From the NCBI RefSeq assembly GCF_949774975.1, contig NC_083113.1:18791690-18855689 (forward strand): a DNA stretch of 64,000 bases, read 5' to 3'. The position numbers and the translations under genes were made by a program. Source of the DNA: Lagenorhynchus albirostris. Lineage: Eukaryota; Chordata; Mammalia; Artiodactyla; Delphinidae. Numbering within the stretch: position 1 is the first letter of the stretch; each line of letters begins with the position of its first letter. Shown here piece by piece: positions 22,000 through 33,412 of the stretch. The notes under the pieces are model-generated. The model searched no databases. It was not told the origin of the DNA and was given only the letters and a program-made list of their open reading frames with translations.

Positions 22000-24642
22000 T
22001 TCACGGAGGATTTCAAGCTCTAACCCTGGCCCTTGATTTAACTTGGAGGGACATCCAAATTGTCTCTTCTACTTGCTGTACCCATGAAGAGAAGCAAAAG
22101 ATTCTCTTTTTCTGAGGCAGCCCAGGAATTCTGGCAGGGACACGCTGACAAGCTCACCAGGGACCAATCCAACATTTATGATGTGGGTGGGGACACAGTC
22201 CCAAATCAGGAGCCCACTTGGGATTATAATCCCCTAGGGGGAAAAGGGCCAAGAATCACAAGGTCCAGTGCCTATTAGAAGGAATGAGAAAGTGTATTTG
22301 GAAGCCAGTCAACTATGAAAAGGTCAAGGAAGTTACCCATGAGGAAGAAAAAACCCATTCTCTTTCAGGGACAGCTTGTGGAAGGTTGTTAGAAAATCTA
22401 CTAACAGAGACCTCTCCACTCCCAAGGGTCAATCCCTGCTGGGACAACACTTTACCAGTCAGTCTGCCCCTGATATTAGGCAAAAACTCCAAAAGTTACA
22501 ATTAGGCCCTCAAACCCCTATGTCACAACTCCTAGAGGTAGCCTTTGGGATATCTAATCATCACAATAAACTGAGGAGGAGGAAAGAACTCAACATGAAA
22601 AAAGGCAGGCCAAGGTTCAAGCTAAACTGATAGCCATTGCTGTCAGCCATGCCTTGCAACCTCAGAGCAACCCAAAGGGTGAAAGAAGGTTCAACCATCA
22701 GTCTGGAGATGAGACCAACAAGGCGGAATGCTTCAAATGCAAGTCAACTGGCCATCGGGCCCATGAGTACCAGAAGGAGACCCCCGGGCCAAGCCCAGTC
22801 TGCAAACAGACCGGTCATTGGAGATGGGAATGCCCGCGGTCCCCAAGGGATAGGGGGGCTCCTGCTCTTGAGATGGCCAGGCTGGAAGACTGAGGCAGCC
22901 CAGGGATTCTGGCAGCTCCTCCCGTGAGATGTCTCTCTCCATCGAGGAGCCCCAGTGGTCCTTGACGTAGCAGGTAGGAAGATCCATTTTTTAAATTGAT
23001 ACAGGAGCCATTTACTCTGTCCTGGTTTCTCATGCTGGGCCTCTTTCCTCTAAAAGCTGCACAGTGACGGGCGTCGATGGAAAGCCTCGCACCCAGTACT
23101 TTACTGGGCCTCCCACTTGCCAATTTGAGCAGCATTTGATATTACATGGCTTTTCAGTTGGGCCTGAGTGTCCTACCCCACTACTGGGGAGAGATCTTCT
23201 GGGCTCTCTCAAGGCCATATTATGGTTAGGAGGCCCCGAGCAGCCCCTTATCTTGACCCCAGCTAAGGCAGATCAAAAAGAAGAGGAAGGGCCTATTCCC
23301 AGCCATATTCTACAAGCAGTAGAATAACTACAGTTTGGGACAAAGGAGTCCCTGGGAGGGCCATAAATGCCCAACCTGCGGAAATCAGCCTTAAGCCAGA
23401 AGCCACTTACCCTAACAAGAGACAATACCCCATAAGGTTAGAGGAAAGAAGGGGTTACGATCCCTCATAAATAGTCGAGACATGGCCTCTTGGCGCCCTG
23501 TCAGCCTCAATGCGATGCCCCTATTCTGCCAGTTAAGCCAAACGTGTGATACAGGATGGTGCAAGACCTGAGCAGTAAAAGATGTCGTGGTCCCTATTCA
23601 CCCCCTTGTGGCCAATCCTTATAACGTACTAGCCCAAGTCCCTGAAAATGCTAAATGGTTTGCTGTGCTGGACCTCAGGGCTACCTTCTTTTACATCCCA
23701 GTTCACCCCCTCCTCACAATATCTGTTTGCCTTCAAGTGGGCTAATTCCCACTCGGGCCAGATGAAAGAATACATCCGGACAGTACTACCACAGGGGTTT
23801 TGGGACAACCCACCTTTGTTCAACCAGGCCCTAGGAAAGGAACAAAGGGAAATATGCCTAAAAGAAAGGGCTATTCTACAGTACGTGGATGATACATTAT
23901 TATGTAGCCCTACCATGGAAGCCTCAGAGGAGAACATCATTGAAGTTCTTAATTTCCTTGGGGCCCAGGGTTACAGGGTCTCCCAGAAAAAGGCACAAAT
24001 CTCAAAGCAACAAGTTAAATACCTGGGTTACATGATAAACTCTGGAAGAAGACAGCTGTCTCAAGATAGAAAACAAACTATATCAGGTCTCGTTGCCCCA
24101 AAGACAAAGAAACATCTCCATACCTTTTTAGACATGGCAGCGTTTTGCAGAATCTAGATCCCAGGATTTGGGCTAATGGCTAAGCCCCTCTATGAAACCA
24201 CTAAAAGCCCCGATACAGAACCATTACTTTGGACTGGGGAACAGGAAAAGGCTCTTAATAGTATCAAACAGGTCCTCGCTAATGCTCCTGCTCTGGGTCT
24301 CCCCGATTTTAAAAAGCCATTCATTTTGTACATGGCTGAAAAGCAGGGGACAGCCCTGGGAGCCCTAATACAGAAGCTACGTTATTTTTCCAAACAACTA
24401 GATTCTGTGGCCCGAGGTCGGCCTGGCTGCCTTTGGGCAGTAGCTGCCACCGCTTTATTAGTGGAAGAACCTAACAAGCTTACCTTTGGACAGTCACTGG
24501 AAGTCTGGACACCCTCCCCCCATCAAGTTCCAAGGTATTCTAGAGATCAAAGGTCACCACTGGCTAACTGGGGGCTGCTTTCCTAAGCGCCAGGCTTTAC
24601 TTCTTGACTCCCTGGAGGTAACCCTCAAAACTTGCCACACCC
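22000..24642 (+). mobile_element. Endogenous retrovirus, class I (gammaretrovirus-like), gag-pol remnant
   Basis: Ordered remnants of one provirus: capsid-like sequence from about 22.03 kb; two nucleocapsid zinc-knuckle boxes near 22.73-22.84 kb, each lacking one of its cysteines; a retroviral protease core with the Asp-Thr-Gly site at 22998-23006; a reverse transcriptase with the YVDD active-site motif at 23882-23893; and the connection/RNase H start to about 24.6 kb. The frame changes repeatedly and stops interrupt every section, so no functional protein is possible. No LTR, integrase or env is seen. At 24642 the sequence passes directly into an L1 tail. Confidence 0.85.
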
Positions 24643-24663
24643 AGAAAAGGGTGTGGCAAGTTT
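24628..24663. repeat. 15-bp perfect inverted repeat at the ERV/L1 junction
   Basis: AAACTTGCCACACCC at 24628-24642 and its exact reverse complement at 24649-24663 flank the loop AGAAAA. The left arm reads as the end of pol; the sequence from the loop onward reads as L1. Confidence 0.95.
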
Positions 24664-25295
24664 ACACTCTTGGTGGGAATGTAAATTAGCGCAGCCACTA
24701 TGGAGAACAGTATGGAAATTCCTCAAAAAACTCGAGTTCCCATAGGATCCAGCAACCCCACTCCTGCGTATACGCAGACAAAACTATAATTCAAAAAGAT
24801 ACATGCACTCCTGTGTTCATAGCAGCACTAATTACATTAGCCAAGACATGGAAACACCATGGAATGTACTCAACCATTAAAAAGAATGAAATAATGCCAT
24901 TTGCAGCAACATGGATAGACCTAGAGATACTAAGCAAAGTAAACCAGAAAGAAAAGACAAATACCATATGATATCACTTATATGTGGAATCTAAAATACA
25001 ACACAAATGAACATATCTGTGAAACAAAACAGACTCTCAGACACAGAGAACAGACTTGCGGTTGCCTGGGGGAAGGAAGCATTGGGAGTTTAGGATTAGC
25101 AGATGTAAACTATTATATATAGAATGGATAAACAACAAGGTCCTACTGTACAGCACAGGGAACTATTCAATATCCTGTGATAAACCATAATGAAAAAGAA
25201 TATATATATATATGTATAACTGAGTCACTTTGCTGTATAACAGAAATTACACACAACATTGTGAATCAACTATACTTCAATAAAATTTTTTCAAA
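24643..25295 (+). mobile_element. L1 3' end, cetartiodactyl type
   Basis: ACTCTTGGTGGGAATGTAAA, ATGGAGAACAGTATGGAAAT, CAACATGGATAGACCTAGAG and the terminal AACTATACTTCAATAAAATT. It is a 5'-truncated ORF2 end plus 3' UTR. Its first bases form the right arm of the junction palindrome. Confidence 0.85.
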
Positions 25296-26040
25296 GATTG
25301 CCACAATAAGTAAATAAATAAATGTTTTGATAAATACATACCCCTACCAAGATAAAGAGCACTGCCATCACCCCAAAAAGTTTTTTTTGGTGCCCCTTCT
25401 CAGTCAATCCCTCCACCATATAGGCAACTATTAATCTACTGTCCCTATGATTAACTGGCACTTTCTCAAGTCTTATGTAAATAGAATCATAAATTCTGTA
25501 CTGTTTTACTCTGCCCAATGTGAGATTTCATACACATGGATGTAAGTGTCAGAAGTCCATTCCTTTTGGTTACTCTGTAGAAGTCCATGGCCTGGATATG
25601 CCGCAGTTTATCTCCTGTGACAGACAGCTGGGCTGGTCCCAGCTTTTGTTATTGTGCTTAGAGCATCTGTGAACATTTGTGTGCAAGTCTTCTTGTGGAT
25701 ATTGTTTTAATTTCTCTTGCTAAATACTAATTTTTCTTGGATAAATACTTGGATTGTTGATAACCTGGCTTCTCAAATTCTGATAAGATGACATAATTTC
25801 TACTGTTCTGCTAACCCCACTGGGCCCTTCCTCTGCCAAAAATTATTTTGTTACTCATATGTATTACAGATATCTCTTTCTGGTTTGTAAGTTATCTTTT
25901 TTTTCCCCTTAAGATTAAATTTATCATTCAATACCCCTATTTGCACAACCCAGAATCTGCCCAAAAATCTAACAAAATGTTGAAGGGACTATAAGCAAAC
26001 TGTAAGAGAGTCAGGCAACAGGGCTGCTTAAAAAAGACAC
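25296..26040. other. Intergenic DNA with possible old L1 remnant
   Basis: The wording GGCACTTTCTCAAGTCTTATG and TAAATAGAATCATAAATTC resembles old mammalian L1 sequence read in reverse, but it is too diverged to place. Confidence 0.4.
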
Positions 26041-26044
26041 ATCC

Positions 26045-26410
26045 AGGGGTTTCCGTGGTGCTGCAGTGGTTAAGAATCCGCCTGCCAATGCAAGGGACAC
26101 GGGTTCGAGCCCTGGTCCGGGAAGATCCCACATGTCGCAGAGCAAATAAGCCCGTGTGCCACAACTAGTGAACTTGCACTCTAAAGCCTGAGAGCCACAA
26201 CTACTGAAGCCCGCGTGCCACAACTACTGAAGCCCGCTCGCCTAGAGTCTGTGCTCTGCAACGAAGAGAAGCCACTGCGATGAGAAGCCTGTGCACCGCA
26301 ATGAAGAGTAGCCCCGGTTGCCGCAGCTAGGGAAAGCCCACGTGCAGCAATGAAGACCCAACGCAGCCAAAAATAAATAAACAAATACATCTATTTTTTT
26401 AAAAAAAAAA
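26045..26410 (+). mobile_element. CHR-type SINE, long form
   Basis: Head GGGGTTTCCGTGGTGCTGCA (mutated), B box GGTTCGAGCCC, three CCACAACTA-type units, and tail GAAGACCCAACGCAGCC then an A-rich run. The target duplication is unclear. It is more diverged than the short-form copies. Confidence 0.85.
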
Positions 26411-26599
26411 GACTGTAAAAGCCACATCCAAATATCAAGGGCATTCCTACACAGCAGGAGTACAGGAATTTTAAAATAATAGGAAAATTATCCCACTCAC
26501 CATACCTAGAAATAAACCCAGCAAGAAATAATACAAGACCTAGATTAGGAACAGTGTAAACTGACCAAAGGACTTGAAAGAGGACATAAATAAATGAAA

Positions 26600-27235
26600 A
26601 GACAAAAGACTCTGTAACAAAGTTCAAAGGCAAGTGACAGAATGAGAGATAAATATTGATTGCATCTACAAAAGGCAAGGGATTCTTATCTAATGTAAAT
26701 TCTGCCTGCAAATCAAATAAGAAAAGCAAACAACACAACCGTAATACTGAGCAAAGGACATGGACAGGCAATTCACAGAAGGAATGCAAATGGCCAATAA
26801 ACATAGAAGGATGTCCAACTCCACTTGGAAGCACGGGAAATATGGGTTAAAACAAGGAGATGGCATTTTAAAAAGCTATTCCTGATATTGGCAGACTCCA
26901 GGGCTGACAGGTATGGAGGAGTAGGTTTTCCAGAACAGCTGGAAGAGGGGAAAAACGTGTGGCCTATCCACACTACCATCAGCAATCCTTTCTCAACTTT
27001 GTCTTAGAAAAACCCATATGCGCAAAGAAACCTGTGTGTGAGGCGAGTAACATCCCAGATTTGTCCATGGTGGTGAGATTCAGAGAAAACCCCATACCAC
27101 CACAATGCCCACCAACAAGGGAGGGGTCCTTTGGTTCATGCAACAGCCACAGCCAAGCCAGGAACACAGGAGAATATAAAGAATTTAGGGGCACGCACCT
27201 GGAAAGACTTGCAAGACGAATTTGTTGATCCTTTA
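26600..27235 (+). mobile_element. Old L1/HAL1-like remnant
   Basis: GCAAAGGACATGGACAGGCA followed by ATTCACAGAAGGAATGCAAA and TGGCCAATAAACATAGAAGG is a typical ORF2-end wording of old mammalian L1. It is broken. Confidence 0.5.
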
Positions 27236-29270
27236 TGTGAAAAACACATGTACATGAGATTTATCCCAGGAATGCAAGGTTGGTTTAACATCTGAAAATG
27301 AATTCATGTAATATATCACATCAATAGAATAAAAAACAAAAACCACATAATTATCTCAACAGATGCAGAAAAAGCATTTGACAAAATCCAACACCATTTC
27401 ATGATAAATACACTCAACAAACTAGGAATAGAAGAGAACTTCTTCAGCCTCATAAAAGGCATCTATGAAAAATCCACAGCTAACCTCATACTTAATGGTG
27501 AAAGACTGGATGCTTTGCCCCTAAGATGAGAAAAAGACAAAGATGTGTGCTATCATCACCTCTATTCAATATTGTACTGGAGAGACTTCCCTGGTGGTGC
27601 GGTGGTTAAGAATCAGCCTGCCAATGCAGGGGACATGGGTTCTGAGCCCTGGTCTGGGAAGATCCCACATGCCACAGAGCAACTAAGCCCTTGCACCACG
27701 ACTACTGAGCCTGTGCTCTGGAGCCCGCGAGCCACAACTACTGAATGTCATGCACCTAGAGCCCATGCTCCCCAACAAGAGAAGCCACCACAATGAGAAG
27801 CCCAAACCACAACGAAGAGTAGCCCCCACTCGCCACAACTAGAGAAAGCCCGCATGCAGCAACGAAGACCCAAAGTAGCCAAAAATAAATCAATAAATAA
27901 AATAAATTTTTTTTAAAAAATTGTACTGGAGGATCTAGCCAAAGCAATTGGGCACAAAAATGAAATAAAAAGACATCCAGAATGGAAAAAAGAAGTAAAA
28001 CTATTCACAGATACATGATTTGTATATAAAAAGTCCAAAGGAACTTACTAAAAAAGTATTAGAACTAATAAGTTCAGCAAGGTTTCAGGATATAAGATTA
28101 AGATACAAAACCAATTGTATCTCTATACATTTGCAATGAACAATATGAAAAAGCAATTAAGACAACAATTCCATCTACAATAACATCAAAAAGAAGAAAA
28201 TACTTGGGAATAAATTTAACAGAAGAAGTGCAAAATGTATACTCTGAAAACTAAAAAAAAAATTGTTGAAAGAAATTATAGAAGACCTGAATAAAGGGAA
28301 GACATGACATGTTCATGGATTGGAAGACTTACTATTGTTAAGGTGGCAATACTCCCCAAAATGATCTATGAATCCAAAGTAATCCCTATCAAAATCCCAG
28401 CTGGCTTCTTTGCAGAAATTGACAAACATTCTAAAATACATATGTAAATTCAAGGGACCCAGAGTAGCCAAAACTATCTCAAAGAAGAATTAAGTTGGAG
28501 GACTCAAACTTCCCAATTTCAAAACTTACTACGAAGCTGCAGTTATCAAAACAGTGTGATACTCACATAAGGACAGACATATAGATCAATGGAATAGGAC
28601 TGAGAATCCAGAAATAAGCACTCATATTTATGGTCAATTGATTTTCAATAAATGGTGCTGAGACAACAGGATGTCCACATGCAAAATAATGAAGTTAGAC
28701 CCTTACTTCACATGATATACAAAATTAACTCAAAATGAATCAGAGACCCAAATGTAAAAGCAAAAAATTTTAAACCCTTAGAAAAAAACGTAATTTAAAA
28801 CTTCATGACCTTGGATTTAGCAATGCAATCTTAGACACCAAAAGCATAAGCAAAAAAGGAAAAAAAACAGATAAATTGACTTGATCAAAATTACAAATTT
28901 TTGAACTTCAAATGACAGTATAAAGAAAGTGAAAACTCACAGAATGGGTCGACATATTTGTAAATCATATATCTGATAACGGACTTGTATCTAGCGTATA
29001 TAAAAAATAATTACAATGCAATAATAGAAAGACAAATAACCCATTAATCCTTTAATGGGCAAAGGATCTGAATAGACATTTCTCCAAAGAAGATATACAA
29101 ATGGCCAACATGCACATGAAAAGATGCTCAACATCATTAGTCACTAGAAAAATGCAAATCAAAATCACAGTGAGATACCACTTCAAACCTACTAGGATGG
29201 CTATAAAAAGGTAATAATAAGTGTTGTCAAGGCTGTGGAGAAATTAGAACCCTCATAATTAAGGGATATG
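27236..29270 (+). mobile_element. L1 ORF2 3' half, broken, split by a SINE
   Basis: Reading from TTATCCCAGGAATGCAAGG through AGCATTTGACAAAATCCAAC, then after the SINE at 27583-27919 on through GGAAGACTTACTATTGTTAA to GTGAGATACCACTTCAAACC. Numerous stops leave no functional reverse transcriptase. Confidence 0.85.
27583..27919 (+). mobile_element. CHR-type SINE, long form, nested in L1
   Basis: AGACTTCCCTGGTGGTGCGG head, two CCACxACTACTGA units, tail to an A-rich run. The L1 sequence ATTGTACTGGAG is duplicated perfectly at 27571-27582 and 27920-27931, so this insertion is younger than the L1. Confidence 0.92.
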
Positions 29271-29289
29271 GGTTTTTTAGGGGGGATAA

Positions 29290-29525
29290 TTTTATGTGTC
29301 AACTTGACTGGGTCACCAGCGTGGCTAGATGTTTGATCAAACATTATTCTGGGTGTGTCTGTGAGGGTGTTTCTGGCTGAAATTAACATTCGAATTGGTA
29401 GGCTGAGTAAAGCATATTACTGAGTAATTACTGAGTAAGTTAATTACTGGGTAAATACTGAGTAAAGCATATTACTCCCTAATATGGGTGGGCCTCATCC
29501 AATCAGTTGAAGACCTAACATTAAA
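29290..29525. repeat. Common mammalian interspersed repeat, family not named
   Basis: The wording TTTATGTGTCAACTTGACTG, ACATTATTCTGGGTGTGTCT and GTGGGCCTCATCCAATCAG recurs in mammalian genomes. Inside it CTGAGTAAAGCATATTACT occurs twice, at 29403-29421 and 29459-29477, as a local 56-bp-period duplication. Confidence 0.6.
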
Positions 29526-29554
29526 CCCTTACGAAGCACTTTCTCTATGTGAAC

Positions 29555-29785
29555 TAAGGTCATGAAAATAAGTTATGAAAATAACTCATTTAGTCCTTAG
29601 GACAACCAAATGAGGTAATTATTATTATACTTTCCATTTTACATGTGCAGAAACTGAGTCACAGAGAAGATAAGAAATGTGCCCAGAGCTTATCACTGGT
29701 AACAAATACACACAGCTAACAGCTAGTACATGGCAAAGCAGCCTGGTTCCAGAGTCTGTGTTAACTATAACACTATATTGCTTCT
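29555..29785 (-). repeat. MIR SINE, nearly full length
   Basis: Minus-strand MIR order: CATTTAGTCCTTAGGACAAC, TGAGGTAATTATTATTATAC, CAGAAACTGAGTCACAGAGA, TTCCAGAGTCTGTGTTAACT. Confidence 0.85.
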
Positions 29786-30097
29786 CACCTATTTTGGTCT
29801 ATACATTTCTTATTTGAACTTTCATCAGAAGGATGTATTGGTATGACTTCAAAACTTTATTTAAATCATAATTTTGTTATCTAATCGAGACAATTCACTC
29901 AACACTATCAAAGGAGTCATCAATCAGTGAAAACAGTGCTGTCACCACATTCCAATCCACAGTCACCATAATTCAAAGAAGTGGATTCAGTGGGTTGAGG
30001 GGAATGCTTGCAACCCCTCACACACACCCCAGTACTCTCACTTATTCTGCCTCTCTTAAAACCTTTCAAGGATCCAAAAGCTTTTGCATTAAAACAG

Positions 30098-31443
30098 TGG
30101 TTCTCAACTGTTTATCTTGAGATCTCTTTGTACTCTTAAAAATTATGGAGGATCCCAAATAAGTTTTTGTTTATTTGGAATATCTATCAATATTTGAGAT
30201 ATTAGAAATTAAAACTGAGAAGAATTTAAAATATGCATTAATTCATTTTAACATAACAATAATAAGCCCATTACATGCTAAATAACATTTTTTATGAAAC
30301 TATTTACAAAATAAAACAAAATTGAGTGAGAAGGATGGCACTGTTTTACAGTTTGCAAATCTCTTTTATGTTGGGTTTAACGGAAAGCAGCTAAATTGTC
30401 ATATCCACTCCTGCATTCAGTCTGTTGTGATATGTTATTTTGGTTGAAGTAGAAGAAATATGTCCTCATATGCCCTTTCCATAGATGGAAAAGGGAGGAG
30501 TATTTTAATAGCCTTTTCCAGAAAATTGTGAATACTCTTCTTTTATACTACACCCAAACTGAGTAAATGGTAGTGTGGAATCTGAAACCGTACCAATGAA
30601 CTTTTCGTACTCTGTTACACTAAAATACACTGGTAGACTGTCCTCTTTAAATGGATCATGCATCGGTCATTTGGAAAATATTGGCTCACTGAATTACGCA
30701 TATCTTCCAAACGTTGACTTATCTCATTATACAATGTCAAAAGTATATATTCATTAATATAACCACAAATCTCATCAGAAAGATTTTAAATATTGGAAAA
30801 CTGTCAAACTCATGATGGTGTATAAAACCGTTCTAAAATTTTAGTTTTCACTTGGAAATTCAGATGTTATTGTTGGCAACAAATACTGTCAGTTGTTTTC
30901 TTTGAAGTGATAGGTTCACTTTATTCATTTTCAAGAAAATGTCTATTAAATACCCAAGTTTGAATAAGCATAGTTTGCCTGCCAGTTATCTTCTCAAGTA
31001 GAAATGGTGTTCCACGAAAAACATGGTCTTGTCAGCTGACAATCACACAAGTACTTTTTCTCAGAACAACCACTGTACCTCGGTACTCAGCAGAAGTGCT
31101 TTCTGCCTACTGCCCATTTCCTCACACAAAATATTAAAAGTACTTGTGTTAACATTTAATAAAATTAATAATGCTTACTGCTTCATAAGCACATTCTTAA
31201 GGGAATTTTTTTTTTTCTGTGAAAGTGTGGTAGTGTAGGATAAACATAATGACAACTAGGGCCCCCTGGTGCCACTGCCTTGATTCCTGCTCAGCTGCCA
31301 GCGGACTGCTGTAGCACATCAGTGCAAATGTCAACACAGTGATAAAGCGATGTAACAGTATCATTATGAAAATAGATTTGACCGCCTGAAAGAGTCTTAG
31401 GGACCCCTAGGGGTCCATGAACCACATTTTGTGAATTGCTGCC
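30098..31443. mobile_element. hAT-like DNA transposon relic
   Basis: The left end CAGTGGTTCTCAACTG and the right end, read in reverse as CAGCAATTCACAAAATGTGG, both have the CAGNNNTTCNCAA pattern of mammalian hAT (Charlie-like) termini. The interior is AT-rich, about 1.3 kb, with no open transposase. The family and the exact ends are uncertain. Confidence 0.5.
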
Positions 31444-31639
31444 TTACAGCGTTTGAAAAGACAGGCTAGCTATCCAAAAAAACCCTCAAAATGCATAATC
31501 CAATCAAGAGAATGTGGCCAATTTTTTAAAAGTCATGTGTCCACAAATGCCTATTATATTCCAAGAATCATTAGGTAAATAGATATATGTGGCTCCCCAC
31601 CTCTCGGGGCTTAATTCTCTTTGAGAAAATGGACAATAG

Positions 31640-31885
31640 ACAAGGTAATTTCAGACCGTGAAAAGGCTTTAAAGGAAATAAGCAGGATGAGGTATTGGAC
31701 GCTGGCCTGGGGGGTGGCAGAGACTCCTGGACAGAGCGTGGTGAGGGGAGGCCTCCCAAAGAGGTGATACACTTGCTAAAGGCCAGGAGATGACAAAGAC
31801 CCATTTCTGCAAAAGGTGCAGGAAACAGCATTCTAAGCACAGGGCACAGCAAGCAAGAATAGCATGGCATTTTTAAAGAAAAGAA
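31640..31885 (-). repeat. L2-like remnant
   Basis: CGTGAAAAGGCTTTAAAGGA, ATAAGCAGGATGAGGTATTG and AACAGCATTCTAAGCACAGG match the reverse-strand wording of L2-type relics. Confidence 0.45.
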
Positions 31886-32138
31886 GGAGGGGTGCACTCA
31901 ACCCTGGGCCTATTTGTCTTTTTTGGCTTTGCTCACTGCCCAGGAGTGCTCACCCTTGCAACACCTTCAGTTAACTGCTGCACGCAAGACTGGTGACCCG
32001 CAAATGCTTTTCTCCAGCTGACCCTCCCTAAGACCCAGACTCACACCCACAACCAACATCTCCCCTTAGCCACCTAATAGGTAAATGCTCAAAACTGACC
32101 TGGAATACCTCAGGCTAGCAGTAAAGATGAGCCAGAAA

Positions 32139-32160
32139 AAAAAAAAAAAAAAAAAAAAAA
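32139..32160. repeat. Poly-A run
   Basis: A run of about 22 A residues. No retroelement body could be tied to it with confidence. Confidence 0.8.
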
Positions 32161-32337
32161 CCAGCGCCACAGTGACTCAAGGCTTATTACCAATAAACTC
32201 ATCTCCAATTGGATTAGGAGGATGCTCCCAACAGAAATGCAAAGCTTCAAAGTATCCCCACAGGTTCTCCTGTGCAACGCCAATCAAAAACAACCAAGCT
32301 GCAAAGGGCGAGAACTGACCCCCAAAGAAGAGGGAGG

Positions 32338-32339
<2 letters not shown>

Positions 32340-32415
<76 letters not shown>
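32340..32415. repeat. (CA)n microsatellite
   Basis: An almost uninterrupted CA run of about 37 units. The Thr/His and Val/Cys open frames across it are artefacts. Confidence 0.98.
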
Positions 32416-32422
<7 letters not shown>

Positions 32423-33312
32423 AGACCCGTGGGAGAAGGAGAGAAAGGAGCTGCTTCTGGGGCAGGTGGTCTGACTATTGAGAACACAGGCTGATACCAT
32501 AACTGCAATTTCTACAGCTCGTTGGGACTGTCCTGTTGCATCTGACTTGAATTTTGTTTCGTTTGACATGAGAATTCCTGGGTAACTTTTAATTCCAATG
32601 CTTCACTGCACCCCCAGAGCCTCCGATGCAATTTCTCTGGGTCAGGACCCACAACCGTCTACTTGTGCAGCCCCAGGCCTTAGCGTTCAGCCTCACACCG
32701 GGCCCTCTGGAAAAGCCGGTTCTAAATTTGGCACAGGAAGTCCCAAATTTCCAGCTTCCCTCCCTGGAAATTTCATTCTTTCATCAGCCTGAGGGTCACG
32801 CTGGCCGGGTTCAATCCTCCGCTCTCCCAGGTGCCCGTGACTTTGGGCCTCACTTGACCTCTGCAAGCCCCAGTCTTCGATCTGGGGAATGATGATCCGG
32901 ATCGCGTGGCTGGAGAGAGGGGAGTAAGTCAGCAGGCCTATGTGAGAGGTGTCAGGTCCAGTCGGCCGCTTCCGGAATAAATCGACGGAGAAGTGCCCGG
33001 GCTCGGCCTCCCAACGCAGCGGCGGCGGAACCTGGGCAGGTTGCTCGCCCTGCGGGGCATCTCTAACCCCAGGAGTGTTCCCACGGCACCCGGAGAGTCC
33101 CGCGCCGCCTCCAGGGGACGTCCCCTCTGCTCCGGAGGCCGAGTCAAGGATGCCCCGCAGCTCCGTGAAACGCTAGGGGCTGACTCCGAGGAGGGCCAGC
33201 GCCCCACACCGCCGCGGGCAGGGGGGCATTAAATTGGCTTCTTAAGCTGCCCCTCACACCCTCAAAGCGAGGAGGAACTGGGTAGGGGCGCAGAGCAAAA
33301 CAGGGCGTGGGT

Positions 33313-33317
33313 AAAAA
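33313..33317 (-). terminator. Pol III terminator of tRNA-Thr
   Basis: A run of five T residues on the tRNA strand, 21 nt beyond the tRNA 3' end, the usual RNA polymerase III stop. Confidence 0.85.
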
Positions 33318-33338
33318 GAGAGCCGGGACGCTCGGTTG

Positions 33339-33412
33339 AGGCACCGCTGGGATTCGAACCCAGGATCTCCTGTTTACTAGACAGGCGCTTTAACCAACTA
33401 AGCCACGGCGCC
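33339..33412 (-). tRNA. tRNA-Thr (anticodon AGT)
   Basis: 74 nt on the minus strand. The acceptor stem GGCGCCG pairs with CGGTGCC; the D arm contains the A box GGCTTAGTTGG; the anticodon stem CCTGT/ACAGG encloses loop CTAGTAA with AGT at 33376-33378; the T arm carries the B box GGTTCGAATCC; the discriminator is T. There is no intron. A Pol III terminator TTTTT lies at 33313-33317, 21 nt downstream. All stems are intact, so this is a real gene rather than a SINE head. Human carries a tRNA-Thr-AGT at the corresponding place between WDR88 and LRP3 (from memory). Confidence 0.97.

Noticed and set aside
23648..24586. Open frames of 169 and 136 residues as a domesticated retroviral gene
   Set aside because: They are separate broken pieces of pol in different frames with no shared start or conserved context; domestication cannot be supported.
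32177..32569. Open frames rich in Val/Cys or Thr/His
   Set aside because: Translation of the CA microsatellite.
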